DNA of 64,000 bases, taken from an uncultured Methylocystaceae bacterium. Lineage in GTDB: Bacteria; Pseudomonadota; Alphaproteobacteria; Rhizobiales; Beijerinckiaceae. The notes below the pieces were generated by a model, which did not search any database, was not told the origin of the DNA, and saw only the letters and a program-made list of their open reading frames with translations. Positions within the stretch are counted from its first letter, which is position 1. Each line of letters begins with the position of its first letter. The DNA lies in contig CAIQCB010000009.1 in NCBI GenBank assembly GCA_903870245.1, positions 1 to 64,000 of the forward strand, read 5' to 3'. Of this stretch, positions 11,371-22,292 are shown one piece after another. The translations under genes were made by a program, and so were the position numbers.

Positions 11371-14307
11371 TCACCTGGCGGTTTTTGCGGTCGCCTTCTT
11401 CGTCGCAGCTTTCTTTGTCGCAGCTTTCTTCGTTGCGGCCTTTTTCGCCGGCGACTTTTTGGTTGCAGCCTTTTTTATGAGCTTCCCGTCGGCGAAAGGG
11501 GGTTCGTCGCTGTCTTCGACCGCCTTTTTAATTTTGGACGGCGACTTCCCGGCGACAGATTTTGTCGCGGGCGCTTTTTTTGCCGCCGTTTTCTTTTTTG
11601 GAGGACCGCCCTTGTCGTCGATCAACTTGATTGCGTCCTCAAGCGTCACATCGTCGGCGCCCATGCTTTTCGGCAAGGTGGCGTTGATTTTTCCAAGATT
11701 GACGTAGGGTCCGTAGCGTCCAGCCCGGACGGTGATGACCCCGCCATCGGGATGCTCGCCCAGCACTTTGCCACCGCCGCCGCCGCCGCCGGAGGCCTTG
11801 GCGGCGATGATCTCCAGCGCCTGCTCCAGCGTTAAACTGGCCGGATCGACCGTTCGGGGGAGAGTGGCGTTGACCTTGCCCCAACTGACGTAGGGGCCAA
11901 AGCGTCCGGATTTCACCGTCACGGCCCCGCCATCGGGGTGATCCCCGAGCGCACGACCGGGATCGGCGGCGCGGCCAAAACGCGATCCGCCGCCGCCAGA
12001 CTCTTTCTGGACAATCAGATCGATGGCGCGATTGGCGCCTATGGTCAGCACATCATCGTCGGAGCCGACGTTTGCATAGGTTTTACCGTGCTGCACATAG
12101 GGACCATAACGGCCGATGTTGGCGAGGATAGGCTCGCCGGTGGTCGGATGTTTCGCCACTTCGCGCGGTAAGGAAAGCAGGGCGAGCGCCTGCTCCAGCG
12201 TCAGCTCGTCGGCCCGGATGGTTTTGGGCAGGGAGGCGCGTTTGGGTTTCTCGCCGCCTTCCTCCTGTTCGCCCGCCTGCACATAGGCGCCGAAACGGCC
12301 GTCACGAAGAGTGATTTGCGCGCCTGTATCAGGATCCTGGCCCAGAACCCGAACGCCTGGCTGCGCGCCTTCCGCGGCATCGCCGCTCGGCGGCGACAAC
12401 GTCCGGGTGAATCGACATTCTGGATAATTCGAACAGCCAATGAAGGCGCCAAACTTGCCGACCTTCAGCGACAATTGCCCGGCGCTACACGCCGGGCACG
12501 CGCGCGGATCGGAGCCATCTTCCTTGGGCGGAAAGATGTGCGGACCCAGCAATTCATTGAGGCTGTCGAGGACCTGTGTGGTGCGCAGATCCTTCGTTTC
12601 GTTCACTGCAGCGGAAAAATCCCGCCAGAAATCGCGCAGCACCTGTTTCCAGTCGATCTCGTTGTTGGAGACCAGATCGAGCTTTTCCTCAAGACTGGCG
12701 GTAAAGTCGAATTCGACATAGCGCGAAAAGAAGCTTTCAAGAAAAGCGACGACGAGACGTCCTTTATCCTCTGGCACGAGCCGCTTTTTATCGAGGCGCA
12801 CATATTCGCGGTCGCGCAGAACGGCGAGAGTCGAGGCGTAGGTCGAGGGACGGCCTATGCCCAGTTCCTCCATCCGCTTGACCAGCGTCGCCTCAGAAAA
12901 GCGCGGCGGCGGCTGGGTGAAATGTTGGGTAGCGTCGATCTTGTCGCGCGCCAGCGCTTCCCCCTCTTTCATGAACGGGAGGCGGCCGCCGTCTTCGTCC
13001 TCTTCGTCGTCGCGGCCTTCCTGATAGAGTTCGAGGAAGCCCGAAAAGCGCATGACCTGACCGTTGGCCCGGAGTTCGAGGTGGCGCGCGCCGACCCTCG
13101 CGTCAATGTCAACCGTGGTGCGCTCGAACTCCGCGGACTCCATCTGACTGGCGACCGTGCGGTTCCAGATGAGTTCGTAAAGCTTCGCCTGTTCTGGCTC
13201 CAGATATTTGGCCATCTGACGTGGCAATCGGGACGCATCGGTCGGGCGGATCGCCTCATGCGCCTCCTGGGCGTTTTTGGCTTTCGCCGTGTATTTACGC
13301 GGCGCCTTGGGAACAAAGCGGTCGCCATATTCCTTGCCAATCACGCGGCGCACGCTGGCGACGGCTTCAGGGGCCATGTCGACGCCGTCGGTTCGCATAT
13401 AAGTAATCAGACCGGCGGTCTCGCCGCCAATATCCACCCCCTCGTAGAGGCGTTGGGCGATTCTCATGGTGATTGCGGGCGCCAGACCCAGCTTGCGCGA
13501 TGCCTCTTGCTGTAAGGTCGAGGTGGTGAAAGGCGCGTAGGGATGTCGCCTAGCGGGTTTCGCCTCGACCGAGCGCACCGAGAAAGCTGCGGAGTCGAGA
13601 GCTTTCTTGAAAGCCTCGGCTTCTGCGCCTGCGCCAATATCGAGTTGTGAGATCTTCTTGCCGTCGGCGCCAACCAGTCGCGCCGTGAAAGCTTCACCCG
13701 CCTCGGTTTTCAGATGCGCGACCAGAGACCAGTATTCGCGAGCGACGAATTTCTCGATTTCGAGTTCCCGGTCGCACACCAACCGCAACGCTACCGACTG
13801 AACGCGTCCCGCAGATCGAGCGCCGGGCAGCTTGCGCCACAACACCGGAGAGAGCGTGAAGCCGACAAGATAATCGAGCGCGCGACGGGCGAGGTAGGCG
13901 TCGACCAGCGCCTGATCGATCTGGCGCGGATGCGCCATCGCTTCCCGAATGGCGTCCTTTGTGACGGCGTTGAAAACAACGCGCTCGATCTTTTTGTCCT
14001 TCAGCACCCGCTTCTTGTTGAGGATATCGAGAAGATGCCAGGAGATCGCCTCGCCTTCGCGATCCGGGTCGGTGGCGAGGATAACCTTGTCAGCGCCTCT
14101 CACCGCGTCGGCGATGGCGGAGACGCGTTTTGCGCCTTTGGCGTCCATCTCCCAGATCATGGCGAAGTCGTTGTCGGGGTCGACCGAACCGTCCTTGGGC
14201 GGCAGGTCGCGCACGTGGCCGTAACACGCGATGACATTGAAATCACGGCCCAAATACTTATTGATCGTTTGCGCTTTAGCCGCCGACTCGACGATAACGA
14301 CATTCAT
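11371..14307 (-). CDS. topA: DNA topoisomerase I
   Basis: MNVVIVESAAKAQTINKYLG Toprim, YMRTDGVDM catalytic Tyr region, one CPAC..CSNYPEC zinc ribbon, tandem TopA_C repeats, Lys/Ala-rich C-terminus. Confidence 0.97.
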   Translation of the reverse strand: MNVVIVESAAKAQTINKYLGRDFNVIACYGHVRDLPPKDGSVDPDNDFAMIWEMDAKGAKRVSAIADAVRGADKVILATDPDREGEAISWHLLDILNKKRVLKDKKIERVVFNAVTKDAIREAMAHPRQIDQALVDAYLARRALDYLVGFTLSPVLWRKLPGARSAGRVQSVALRLVCDRELEIEKFVAREYWSLVAHLKTEAGEAFTARLVGADGKKISQLDIGAGAEAEAFKKALDSAAFSVRSVEAKPARRHPYAPFTTSTLQQEASRKLGLAPAITMRIAQRLYEGVDIGGETAGLITYMRTDGVDMAPEAVASVRRVIGKEYGDRFVPKAPRKYTAKAKNAQEAHEAIRPTDASRLPRQMAKYLEPEQAKLYELIWNRTVASQMESAEFERTTVDIDARVGARHLELRANGQVMRFSGFLELYQEGRDDEEDEDGGRLPFMKEGEALARDKIDATQHFTQPPPRFSEATLVKRMEELGIGRPSTYASTLAVLRDREYVRLDKKRLVPEDKGRLVVAFLESFFSRYVEFDFTASLEEKLDLVSNNEIDWKQVLRDFWRDFSAAVNETKDLRTTQVLDSLNELLGPHIFPPKEDGSDPRACPACSAGQLSLKVGKFGAFIGCSNYPECRFTRTLSPPSGDAAEGAQPGVRVLGQDPDTGAQITLRDGRFGAYVQAGEQEEGGEKPKRASLPKTIRADELTLEQALALLSLPREVAKHPTTGEPILANIGRYGPYVQHGKTYANVGSDDDVLTIGANRAIDLIVQKESGGGGSRFGRAADPGRALGDHPDGGAVTVKSGRFGPYVSWGKVNATLPRTVDPASLTLEQALEIIAAKASGGGGGGGKVLGEHPDGGVITVRAGRYGPYVNLGKINATLPKSMGADDVTLEDAIKLIDDKGGPPKKKTAAKKAPATKSVAGKSPSKIKKAVEDSDEPPFADGKLIKKAATKKSPAKKAATKKAATKKAATKKATAKTAR

Positions 14308-14467
14308 TGCATGCTATATCCCAGATGCGCCGCCCGAACCCGCCGGCGGCGGCTAGATGGGCGAAAGCGGCCTTGACTGTCAAATCGGCCCTTTTCCGGC
14401 CGGGGAGGCGAGAGGTCCGTCTCCCGCTCTTGATCGATACTTGTTCACGCTGACAAGGCGCTGATAA

Positions 14468-15199
14468 ATGATGCTTTTTGATAAACTGGCCGCGACCCAG
14501 CAATTTTCGGACATCGAATTTCTGAACACGCTGGTTTCCCTGACCGTGGCGCTGGTTCTGGGGACCGTCATTGGCGCAGAGCGCCAGTATCGCCAGCGCA
14601 CCGCTGGCTTGCGCACCAATGCGCTGGTGGCCTTGGGCGCGGCGGCTTTTGTCGATCTGGCGATGCAACTGGCCGGTAATGACGGCGCTACCCGCGTCCT
14701 AGCCTATATCGCCTCCGGCGTCGGATTTCTGGGCGCCGGCGTCATTATGAAGGACGGGGCGAATGTGCGTGGACTGAACACCGCCGCCACGATCTGGTGC
14801 TCCGCCGTCACGGGCGCCTATGCCGGCGCAGACCATCCGCTCGGCGCGCTGGCGATGTGCGCTTTCGTTCTGATCGGAAACACATTTTTGCGGCCCTTGG
14901 TGAATTACATTGAACGCGCTCCGATCGATGAGAGCGTGACCGAACTGACCATCGAGGTGCGCGTCTGGACGACAGAGGCGCGCCGGATCGATGTGCGGGA
15001 GACATTGCTGGACGCGCTGGAAACCGCCAACTATCCGCTTCGCGACATAAGCGAAGTCAATCGTGAAAATCAGGTCGAGATCAGCGCGACGTTGGCGACC
15101 ACCAGCGTAAGCGCACCTGATCTCGACCTCTTGACTTCGGCGCTGATGCGGTCGCCCGGAGTTATGCATGCGACATGGACGTCAAGGGCCGAGGAATAG
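14468..15199 (+). CDS. MgtC/SapB family membrane protein
   Basis: LGTVIGAERQYRQRTAGLRTNALVALGAAAF...GVGFLGAGVIMKDGANVRGLNTAATIW signature. Confidence 0.92.
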   Translation: MMLFDKLAATQQFSDIEFLNTLVSLTVALVLGTVIGAERQYRQRTAGLRTNALVALGAAAFVDLAMQLAGNDGATRVLAYIASGVGFLGAGVIMKDGANVRGLNTAATIWCSAVTGAYAGADHPLGALAMCAFVLIGNTFLRPLVNYIERAPIDESVTELTIEVRVWTTEARRIDVRETLLDALETANYPLRDISEVNRENQVEISATLATTSVSAPDLDLLTSALMRSPGVMHATWTSRAEE

Positions 15200-15280
15200 A
15201 AGCTTTGCCCGGACTTGCCGGGCGAGCCCCCCTCCTGTATGAGCATGGCCAGCCGAACGCATTGCGTTATGCGCAGATAT

Positions 15281-15354
15281 GGCCTCGTGGCGGAGTGGCT
15301 ACGCAGAGGACTGCAAATCCTTGTACTCCGGTTCGAATCCGGACGAGGCCTCCA
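15281..15354 (+). tRNA. tRNA-Cys (GCA anticodon)
   Basis: GGCCTCG...CGAGGCC-TCCA acceptor stem, anticodon loop CTGCAAA, T-arm CCGGTTCGAATCCGG, encoded CCA. Confidence 0.95.
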
Positions 15355-15450
15355 CCAGCCTGTCGATCAGCCCGGCGTTGCGACAGGCGATAATCGACGA
15401 GGGATCGTTAGAGTCTTTCGTCGCCAGCAACTCCACCTCGGGAGATAATT

Positions 15451-15657
15451 ATGTTGCATGCCCAGATCGCCGAGGCCCAGAAAACACTCGACACCGCGCG
15501 GCGCGAACTGAAAAACGCGGCGATCAACTTCGATGTGTCGGATGAGGAACTCCTTGAAGCCCGCGCTAATGTGCGCCGTATCTACGATGAGTTGAAGGCG
15601 CTGGACGCCAAAAAACTCAGCCGACAGGGTTTGTTTGGTTTTCTTAAATTCTGGTGA
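15451..15657 (+). CDS. small hypothetical coiled-coil protein
   Basis: 68 aa; MLHAQIAEAQKTLDTARRELKNAAINF... Confidence 0.6.
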   Translation: MLHAQIAEAQKTLDTARRELKNAAINFDVSDEELLEARANVRRIYDELKALDAKKLSRQGLFGFLKFW

Positions 15658-15708
15658 ACCCGTTCGGGCGGACGCGCGTCGCCCTTAGCCTTGCGCCGGG
15701 ACGTCCGA

Positions 15709-16005
15709 ATGATCTCTCCCGATACGCCTCCAGGAACCGAGGTTATCTGTATCGACGCTTCTGCAGGTCCCTATGGAACCGGCGGCTTGGCTCCGGGAGA
15801 GATCTATACTGTCCGCCGCATCGAGACGGCGCTTGAAAAACGCTATGCCGTTTTGTTGGATGAGTTGCCGCCCGTTGAGGTTTGCATGCCGCCGTGGGGT
15901 ATGGTGACGATTGGTTTCGAATTGAAGCGATTTCGTTACCTCGATATTCCCGAGACGCTCACCGAACTTTTGGGGCAAAAAAAGGCGTCTCCGGAATGTG
16001 TTTGA
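15709..16005 (+). CDS. hypothetical protein
   Basis: ORF MISPDTPPGTEVICIDASAGPYGTGGLAPGEIYTVRRIE...; start chosen at the internal Met. Confidence 0.6.
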   Translation: MISPDTPPGTEVICIDASAGPYGTGGLAPGEIYTVRRIETALEKRYAVLLDELPPVEVCMPPWGMVTIGFELKRFRYLDIPETLTELLGQKKASPECV

Positions 16006-16031
16006 GGCCGCCGGTGACCGACCGCACCCTC

Positions 16032-17993
16032 TCATGGCAAGGGCGGGGAGGACGTCTCGGCCTGTGGCAATAATTTCGCGGCTGCGCCAGAACGAAGAAT
16101 GAAACTTTGCGGGTCTGGCCGCCAATCCGGATCGTCCCATGCTCCTGTGAGATCGAAGACGATGCGGCGACCCGGAGCCTCAGGAGCGCTCGGCGTGGGT
16201 TGAGTTTCCGACGCAATGGTTTTCAGCGACAAAGCGCGTTCCGTTACATTGATGTCGCCCGTCAGAGACAAATTGTAGTCCTCGCCTTTTCCGAGTCCCG
16301 TTGTTAAGACCCCCAGACCATTTTCGATATTAATGGAGACGTTGGCCGTCTTCACTCGTGAGCGTCCCGTTCGTGCGGCGTGGGCGCTGGCGAGAGGATT
16401 TGTCGCAAGTAATTTCAACGCGCGCGGGAAATCCACGCCTTCAATGTCGCCGCCGGCCAAAGAGAAACTTGCCTGACCAGCCAGATTTCGCATCAACGCG
16501 TCGGCGTCCTCGCCTTGCGCATCGAGAGTGATGTCCACGTCGAGCGCGCCGCCAACTCTATGCTGTCCAAAAGCGTCCCATAATAATGCGCCGGCGTCGA
16601 CTTTTTCCGCCCTGGCGAGGCCATGGATCGCGACTGCGGGAGCGCCCGAGCCCTGCTGTTTGAGGCGGGCTTGCGCAGTCATATGACCCCCGTAGGCCGT
16701 CGCCTTCGTCAAAGCCAGATCAAGGGCCCCATCGTGCGCCAGAACCGCAAAGGAGCCATGATCTACGCTCAGCCGCCCCAGTCGCGCATGCTCCGCGTCG
16801 AGGCGGAGGTCGATGTCAACGCCAGTCAGGTCAGGCAAATCAAGCGGTTCATGGCTCCATTGGCCATCCGAGGTCACCGTCGCCGGCAGGTCGGCGAGTA
16901 TGGGCTCAAACGACATGAAGGCGCTGGATAAGGCGCCTGAAAGCTCCAGTTTTTCGTGCGAACGCCGAAGCGCGACGGCGCCATCGAGAACGTTGCCGTC
17001 GACCCGCATGCGCAGATTAGCGAGACGCGCCTCATTATCATCCAGGATCGCTTCAGCGGAGAATTCCGCGTCTCGCAAGGGACCAGGCATGTGGAGATTT
17101 ACATCGAATAATTGCAGCGCTTCACGCGCCGCCGCCGCCCGACCGGCAAGACGACCGGAAAAATGAGGAACATCCCCCAGGGCAGCAAAACCTTGCGCCT
17201 CGAAATTGAGATTTTTTCCATCGATCCGGGCCGCCACAAAGGATTGCTCGTTGCGCAGGAGCAAACCAGGACGGGCAATCCATACCATGGCCTCGTGCCG
17301 TTCTCCGCGCCAGTCCACGCCGCCGGCGATCAGGGCCGGCTGACCAATCCGTGGCCAATCCAGAGAGACCGTCATTCTTTCGAAGATTTGGGCGCCGCTA
17401 TGGCGCTTGATGGTGAGCGCGCCGTCGAGAATATTGACGACGCCCAGGCGTGCGGCGTCCGCCTGTTGCGCCTCGGGCGTCTCCGATCGCGTCAGCGACG
17501 CGCGCATGGCGGCGCCAGGAGCAACGATTGATCCCTTATCAACATCAATGATCGCCCTTGGCCTCACAAGCGTGAGCGTTGTGACCTGGACGCGGCCGGC
17601 GAGCAGGCGTCCGAGGTTAAGCGCGCAATTCAGCTCCGGGCTTTCGATCACGAGTGCGCCATTCAGGTCGGCGAAGGCGACATCATTCATGACGATGTGG
17701 GGCCGAGGCGTCAGCGCCAGCCGCGCGGGACCGCGCGCAACGACATAGAGTCCCGAGGAAGATTGTAACTGGCCGGTGGCCGACCGGCTGAGGGCGTCGG
17801 CCGAAAAGAGCCAGGGGGCGATCGCCGCGCCGCCAGAAACAATAATAAAAACAAATATAACAAAGGTCAGGAGAAGACCCGGCGTCCTGCCGCGTCTGTT
17901 CTCACGCGCCAAACGACGCGGCGCTTCCGGCGAGGCCTCTGGCGGCCGATGATCGGTAAACGGCGTCACACGCTTTACTCCCAACCCCGGCAT
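16032..17993 (-). CDS. AsmA family protein
   Basis: N-terminal TM segment, then a long AsmA-like beta-rich region ending in RAAKLLPQ; 653 aa. Confidence 0.8.
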   Translation of the reverse strand: MPGLGVKRVTPFTDHRPPEASPEAPRRLARENRRGRTPGLLLTFVIFVFIIVSGGAAIAPWLFSADALSRSATGQLQSSSGLYVVARGPARLALTPRPHIVMNDVAFADLNGALVIESPELNCALNLGRLLAGRVQVTTLTLVRPRAIIDVDKGSIVAPGAAMRASLTRSETPEAQQADAARLGVVNILDGALTIKRHSGAQIFERMTVSLDWPRIGQPALIAGGVDWRGERHEAMVWIARPGLLLRNEQSFVAARIDGKNLNFEAQGFAALGDVPHFSGRLAGRAAAAREALQLFDVNLHMPGPLRDAEFSAEAILDDNEARLANLRMRVDGNVLDGAVALRRSHEKLELSGALSSAFMSFEPILADLPATVTSDGQWSHEPLDLPDLTGVDIDLRLDAEHARLGRLSVDHGSFAVLAHDGALDLALTKATAYGGHMTAQARLKQQGSGAPAVAIHGLARAEKVDAGALLWDAFGQHRVGGALDVDITLDAQGEDADALMRNLAGQASFSLAGGDIEGVDFPRALKLLATNPLASAHAARTGRSRVKTANVSINIENGLGVLTTGLGKGEDYNLSLTGDINVTERALSLKTIASETQPTPSAPEAPGRRIVFDLTGAWDDPDWRPDPQSFILRSGAAAKLLPQAETSSPPLP

Positions 17994-18243
17994 ATTCAGG
18001 GGAAAGCGCGGCGATAAAGAGGCGAGAAGCGAGTTTCAGGGCGCAAGGGCTGGGAAACGGCGATTATCTGGCGGGCTTCCCAGGCCACGTTACGCCAAGG
18101 TCAGATTGACGAGGCCCTCAGTTCCGCAGACCCAAACGGGTTGAACGACAGCAGGAAATCCCTCAGTTCAAAAGTCAAACTTGTTGGAGTGGTCTTGAAA
18201 CCCCTTTGAATTTAAGTTCAGCGCAAGTCCCTGAGCGTTCGAC

Positions 18244-18930
18244 TTATGAGCTTTCATTGCAGGCATGGTTCTGCAAAGCCTGTAGCGCTTCTCGACCGCC
18301 GATAGCTCGATCCGGCGGCCAGACATAGAAATTCCCTTGTGTCATCAGCGCCTGCTCCAGTGCCGAATGATAGGCTTCGCGGGTTATCTCGATTGCGCCC
18401 AGCGAGGCGAGGTGAGTAGTCATGAATTGGGTGTCGAGAAGACGAAATCCCCCCGCGCGCAGGCGTGCAACAAGATGAGTCAGCGCGACCTTAGAGGCGT
18501 CGCGTTCGCGATGAAACATGCTCTCGCCGAAAAAGGCTCCGCCCATAGCGACACCGTAGAGCCCGCCAACCAACCGCCCTTCGCGTCGACATTCGATCGT
18601 GTGAACAAAACCCAGATCGAACAATTCGCGATATAATCGACGAATTTCCTTATTGATCCAGGTTTTTTCCCGTTCCGGCGCCGGCGCGGCGCAACCGGCG
18701 ATGACAGCGTCGAAATCGTGATCGATCATTACCTCGAAACGCTCGCTGCGAACCGTCTTTGAGAGCGAGCGAGAGACGATAAAAGAGTCCAGGGGAAAAA
18801 CGGCGCGTTGTTCCGGGTCGACCCAGAACAATTCCTTGTCACCAGCGCTCTCGGCCATGGGAAAAAGGCCGAGAGTATAGGCGCGCAGGACATGATCGGG
18901 GGTGATGGTCCTCAACTCGCGTCGCGACAT
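18244..18930 (-). CDS. aat: leucyl/phenylalanyl-tRNA--protein transferase
   Basis: LRAYTLGLFPMAE, FWVDPEQRAVFPLD, GGLYGVAMGGAFFGESMFHRERDASKVAL, LLDTQFMTTHLASLGAIEI. Confidence 0.96.
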   Translation of the reverse strand: MSRRELRTITPDHVLRAYTLGLFPMAESAGDKELFWVDPEQRAVFPLDSFIVSRSLSKTVRSERFEVMIDHDFDAVIAGCAAPAPEREKTWINKEIRRLYRELFDLGFVHTIECRREGRLVGGLYGVAMGGAFFGESMFHRERDASKVALTHLVARLRAGGFRLLDTQFMTTHLASLGAIEITREAYHSALEQALMTQGNFYVWPPDRAIGGREALQALQNHACNESS

Positions 18931-18986
18931 GACATCATCCTCGGCGAGGCGACATTCCAGATGAGGTTTTCTTGCCGGTTTGTGGA

Positions 18987-20345
18987 TCAGAAACCCGGTT
19001 CTATGCCGCCGGTCGCCAGAAAATGCTCCAGCCAATGAATATCGTAAACGCCATTTTGAACGTCAGCGTTCCGCACCAGCGTGCGGAAGAGCGGCAGGGT
19101 GGTGTCGATGCCGTCGACGATGAATTCGTCCAGCGCCCGGCGAAGGCGCATCAGCGCTTCAGTGCGGTTACGGCCGTGCACGATCAGCTTGCCGATGAGC
19201 GAGTCGTAATTGGGCGGGATGGCGTAGCCCTGATAGACAGCCGAGTCGACGCGCACGCCAACGCCGCCGGGCGGGTGATAATAGGAAATACGTCCCGGCG
19301 AGGGACGGAATGTCGAGGGATGTTCGGCATTGACGCGGCATTCGATCGCGTGGCCATAAAACAAGATGTCTTCCTGCTTGAGCGATAACGGCGAACCGGC
19401 GGCGACGCGGATCTGCTCGCAAACCAGATCGACTCCCGTGATGGATTCCGTCACCGGATGCTCGACCTGAATGCGCGTATTCATTTCGATGAAATAAAAT
19501 TCGCCGTTTTCATAGAGGAATTCGATGGTGCCGGCCCCGGCATATTGAAGATCGCGCATCGCTTTGGCGCAGACTTCGCCGATCTCCTTGCGTTGCGTAT
19601 CGTTGAGGGCAGGCGAGGGGCTTTCTTCGAAAACTTTCTGATGACGTCGCTGTAGAGAACAATCGCGCTCGCCCAGATGAACAGCCTGTCCCTTGCCATC
19701 GCCAAAAATCTGGATTTCGATATGGCGCGGCTTGCCGAGATATTTTTCGATATAGACCGTATCGTCGCCAAACGCGGCTTTGGCTTCAGTGCGCGCCGTG
19801 GCGATGGCGTTGGCGAGTTCGTTTCGGTCATGCGCGACCTTCATGCCGCGACCGCCGCCGCCGGATGCGGCTTTCACCAATACCGGGAAGCCAATTTTTT
19901 CCGCAACTTTGAGGGCTTCCTTTTCGCTCAGAATCGGTCCGTCTGATCCGGGCACGCAAGGAATGCCGAGGCGTTTGGCTGTCGTCTTCGCTTCAATTTT
20001 GTCGCCCATCAAACGAATATGTTCGGATTTTGGGCCGATGAAAGTGATGTTGTGCTCTTCGAGAATTTCGGCGAAACGCGCGTTTTCGGAGAGAAAACCG
20101 TAGCCCGGATGCACTGCGTCGGCGCCGGTGATTTCGCACGCCGAGAGCAGGGATGGGATGTTGAGATAGGAGTCGCGCGCTGAGGGGGGGCCGATGCAAA
20201 CGGACTCATCAGCGAGTTTCACATGCATGGCCTCGGCGTCGGCGGTGGAGTGAACCGCGACTGTTGCGATCCCCAGCTCCTTGGCGGCGCGAAGAATACG
20301 AAGCGCGATTTCGCCGCGATTGGCGATGAGAATCTTGTCGAACAT
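18987..20345 (-). CDS. accC: acetyl-CoA carboxylase biotin carboxylase subunit
   Basis: [26 protein letters not shown]...[13 protein letters not shown]...[14 protein letters not shown]. Confidence 0.98.
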   Translation of the reverse strand: MFDKILIANRGEIALRILRAAKELGIATVAVHSTADAEAMHVKLADESVCIGPPSARDSYLNIPSLLSACEITGADAVHPGYGFLSENARFAEILEEHNITFIGPKSEHIRLMGDKIEAKTTAKRLGIPCVPGSDGPILSEKEALKVAEKIGFPVLVKAASGGGGRGMKVAHDRNELANAIATARTEAKAAFGDDTVYIEKYLGKPRHIEIQIFGDGKGQAVHLGERDCSLQRRHQKVFEESPSPALNDTQRKEIGEVCAKAMRDLQYAGAGTIEFLYENGEFYFIEMNTRIQVEHPVTESITGVDLVCEQIRVAAGSPLSLKQEDILFYGHAIECRVNAEHPSTFRPSPGRISYYHPPGGVGVRVDSAVYQGYAIPPNYDSLIGKLIVHGRNRTEALMRLRRALDEFIVDGIDTTLPLFRTLVRNADVQNGVYDIHWLEHFLATGGIEPGF

Positions 20346-20353
20346 CCAGCGCC

Positions 20354-20884
20354 CTATTCGATCACGAGAAGCGGTTCACCGTATTCTACGGGCTGACCGT
20401 CGTCGACCATGATGGCGGTGACGACTCCCGCTTTGGGCGCGATGATGTCGTTGAAGGTTTTCATCGCCTCGATCAACAGCAGCTTGTCGCCGACCGAGAC
20501 GCGCGTCCCAATTTCGATGAACGGTTTCGAATCAGGATTAGGTCTCAGGTAGGCCGTTCCGACCATTGGCGATTTAACGGCGTTGGCGTCTGCGTAATCT
20601 GGTTTCGCCGGCTCGGGGGCTGGACGTGGCGTCGCCGATACGGGCGCAGGGGCATGCAGGATGCTAGCGGTCGTCGGGACGGCGATCGTGGCGGCGGCCG
20701 GAGCAGACGGCGCGCGGACGGCGCGTATGCGCAGATCGCCCTTCTCAACCTCGAATTCGGTCAGATCGCTATCGGCGACAAGAGCGGCAATCGTTTTCAG
20801 AAGGCCAAAGTCTATAACCGATTGACTTTGTCCCGCCGCCGGACGGAGCGGAGCTTTTGGAGGCGTTGGAGTTTTGCGCGCCAT
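20354..20884 (-). CDS. accB: acetyl-CoA carboxylase biotin carboxyl carrier protein
   Basis: [43 protein letters not shown] (biotinylation EAMK); start trimmed to MARKTPTPP. Confidence 0.95.
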   Translation of the reverse strand: MARKTPTPPKAPLRPAAGQSQSVIDFGLLKTIAALVADSDLTEFEVEKGDLRIRAVRAPSAPAAATIAVPTTASILHAPAPVSATPRPAPEPAKPDYADANAVKSPMVGTAYLRPNPDSKPFIEIGTRVSVGDKLLLIEAMKTFNDIIAPKAGVVTAIMVDDGQPVEYGEPLLVIE

Positions 20885-20903
20885 GGATGTGTTCCGGTCT
20901 TTC

Positions 20904-21356
20904 TCAGAGTTTCTCGAAAATCGCGTCGAGCGCGAGAAGGTAGGAGGAGGGTCCAAATCCAGCGATAACTCCCCGCGCAGCCGGTGAGATATAGGAATGG
21001 CGTCGGAAGCTTTCCCGCGCATGAACGTTGGACAAATGCACTTCAATAACCTCGGCGTTCGATCCCTTGATGGCGTCGTAAAGGGCAATCGAGGTGTGGG
21101 TCAGCGCGCCCGGGTTCAGAATAACGGGCGCTCTGGCCTCGCCTGCCTCTTGAATCCATGTCACGAGGTCGCCTTCGTGGTTGGATTGCTTGAACACAAG
21201 CGTCGCGCCTCGGGACGCGCAGCGGGACTGCAATAGCTCGCGAATATCTTCGAGGCTTGAAGAACCATAAATCTCCGGCTCCCGTTTGCCGAGAAGATTC
21301 AGGTTAGGGCCGTTGAGCACATGAATGGCGGTCATGGCGGTGTTGAACGATCCCAT
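20904..21356 (-). CDS. aroQ: type II 3-dehydroquinate dehydratase
   Basis: [51 protein letters not shown]. Confidence 0.96.
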   Translation of the reverse strand: MGSFNTAMTAIHVLNGPNLNLLGKREPEIYGSSSLEDIRELLQSRCASRGATLVFKQSNHEGDLVTWIQEAGEARAPVILNPGALTHTSIALYDAIKGSNAEVIEVHLSNVHARESFRRHSYISPAARGVIAGFGPSSYLLALDAIFEKL

Positions 21357-21446
21357 TTGTCCGAATGATGCGTTCGCATCATTTGATTGTTGTTTTTCGA
21401 GTTTTCTCGGTCAGATCGCAAAGGTCAACCGCAGATCGTTGCAGTT

Positions 21447-22280
21447 TCAACAGACTGTTTTGCCGCACTGATGCATATTTTCGATTTTCTTTTTGAGTTC
21501 GTCGTAGGGCACGCCGCCGACCAAAGCCTCGCCGCCGACGACCCAGGCAGGCGTTCCGTCGAAATGCAGGGCGTCGGCAAGTCCGCTGACTTCTTGAAGA
21601 GCCGCTTTTGTCTGGGGTTTGTCGAAATCTTTTTCCAGACGGGTCATGTCTGCGCCGACCTCTTTGGCGACGGCCATGGCCTGCTGCTTGCCGATGTGGC
21701 CCTTGGTTTCGAGGACTTTGCGATGGAACTCCCAGAATTTATCAGGTGAAAACTGCATGCGGGCAGCGTTTGCGACCAGCGCAGCCTCTACGGAGTCCGG
21801 ACCCAAAATAGCGAAGTCCTTCAACACGACCCGCAGTTTGGGGTCGCCTTCGATCAGTTTGGCGACGGTGTTGACCGAGCGCTTGCAGTAGCCGCAATTG
21901 TAGTCGAAGAACTCGACCAGCGTCACGTCGCCTTGCGGATTGCCCACGACTGCCTGATTGACCGAGTTAAAAAGCGTCGAGGCCTTGTCGGCGACCACCT
22001 TGCCGCGCTGATTGGCTTCCTCGGCCTTCTGACGCTTCTCCAGTTCCTCGATCGCTTCCCGAACGACTTCCGGATTGGCGATGAGGTAATCGTGGACGAT
22101 TTTCTCGACCGCCGTCTTCTGGCCGGCGGAGAATTCGCCAGCAGCCAGAGCGACCTCGGATCGGGCGACGCCGGCAATCGAGCCGGTGAGAATAATGCCG
22201 GCGGCGAGCCAAATCGGAAGACGCATAATTTTCTCCATGTTTGCGGCGCGAAAAGCAACACGCCGCTCAAAACGGGCCAA
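21447..22280 (-). CDS. DsbA family thioredoxin-like exported protein
   Basis: Signal peptide, VTLVEFFDYNCGYCKRSV (CGYC), DGTPAWVVGGEALVGGVPY. Confidence 0.92.
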   Translation of the reverse strand: MARFERRVAFRAANMEKIMRLPIWLAAGIILTGSIAGVARSEVALAAGEFSAGQKTAVEKIVHDYLIANPEVVREAIEELEKRQKAEEANQRGKVVADKASTLFNSVNQAVVGNPQGDVTLVEFFDYNCGYCKRSVNTVAKLIEGDPKLRVVLKDFAILGPDSVEAALVANAARMQFSPDKFWEFHRKVLETKGHIGKQQAMAVAKEVGADMTRLEKDFDKPQTKAALQEVSGLADALHFDGTPAWVVGGEALVGGVPYDELKKKIENMHQCGKTVC

Positions 22281-22292
22281 ACGCCGGTGTGG

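Noticed and set aside
11174-11374. 66-aa ORF between rnr and topA
   Set aside because: Overlaps the topA stop, no recognisable features; low confidence of being coding.
12316-13515. 399-aa plus-strand ORF antisense to topA
   Set aside because: High-GC shadow ORF opposite a clearly conserved topA; no recognisable domain.
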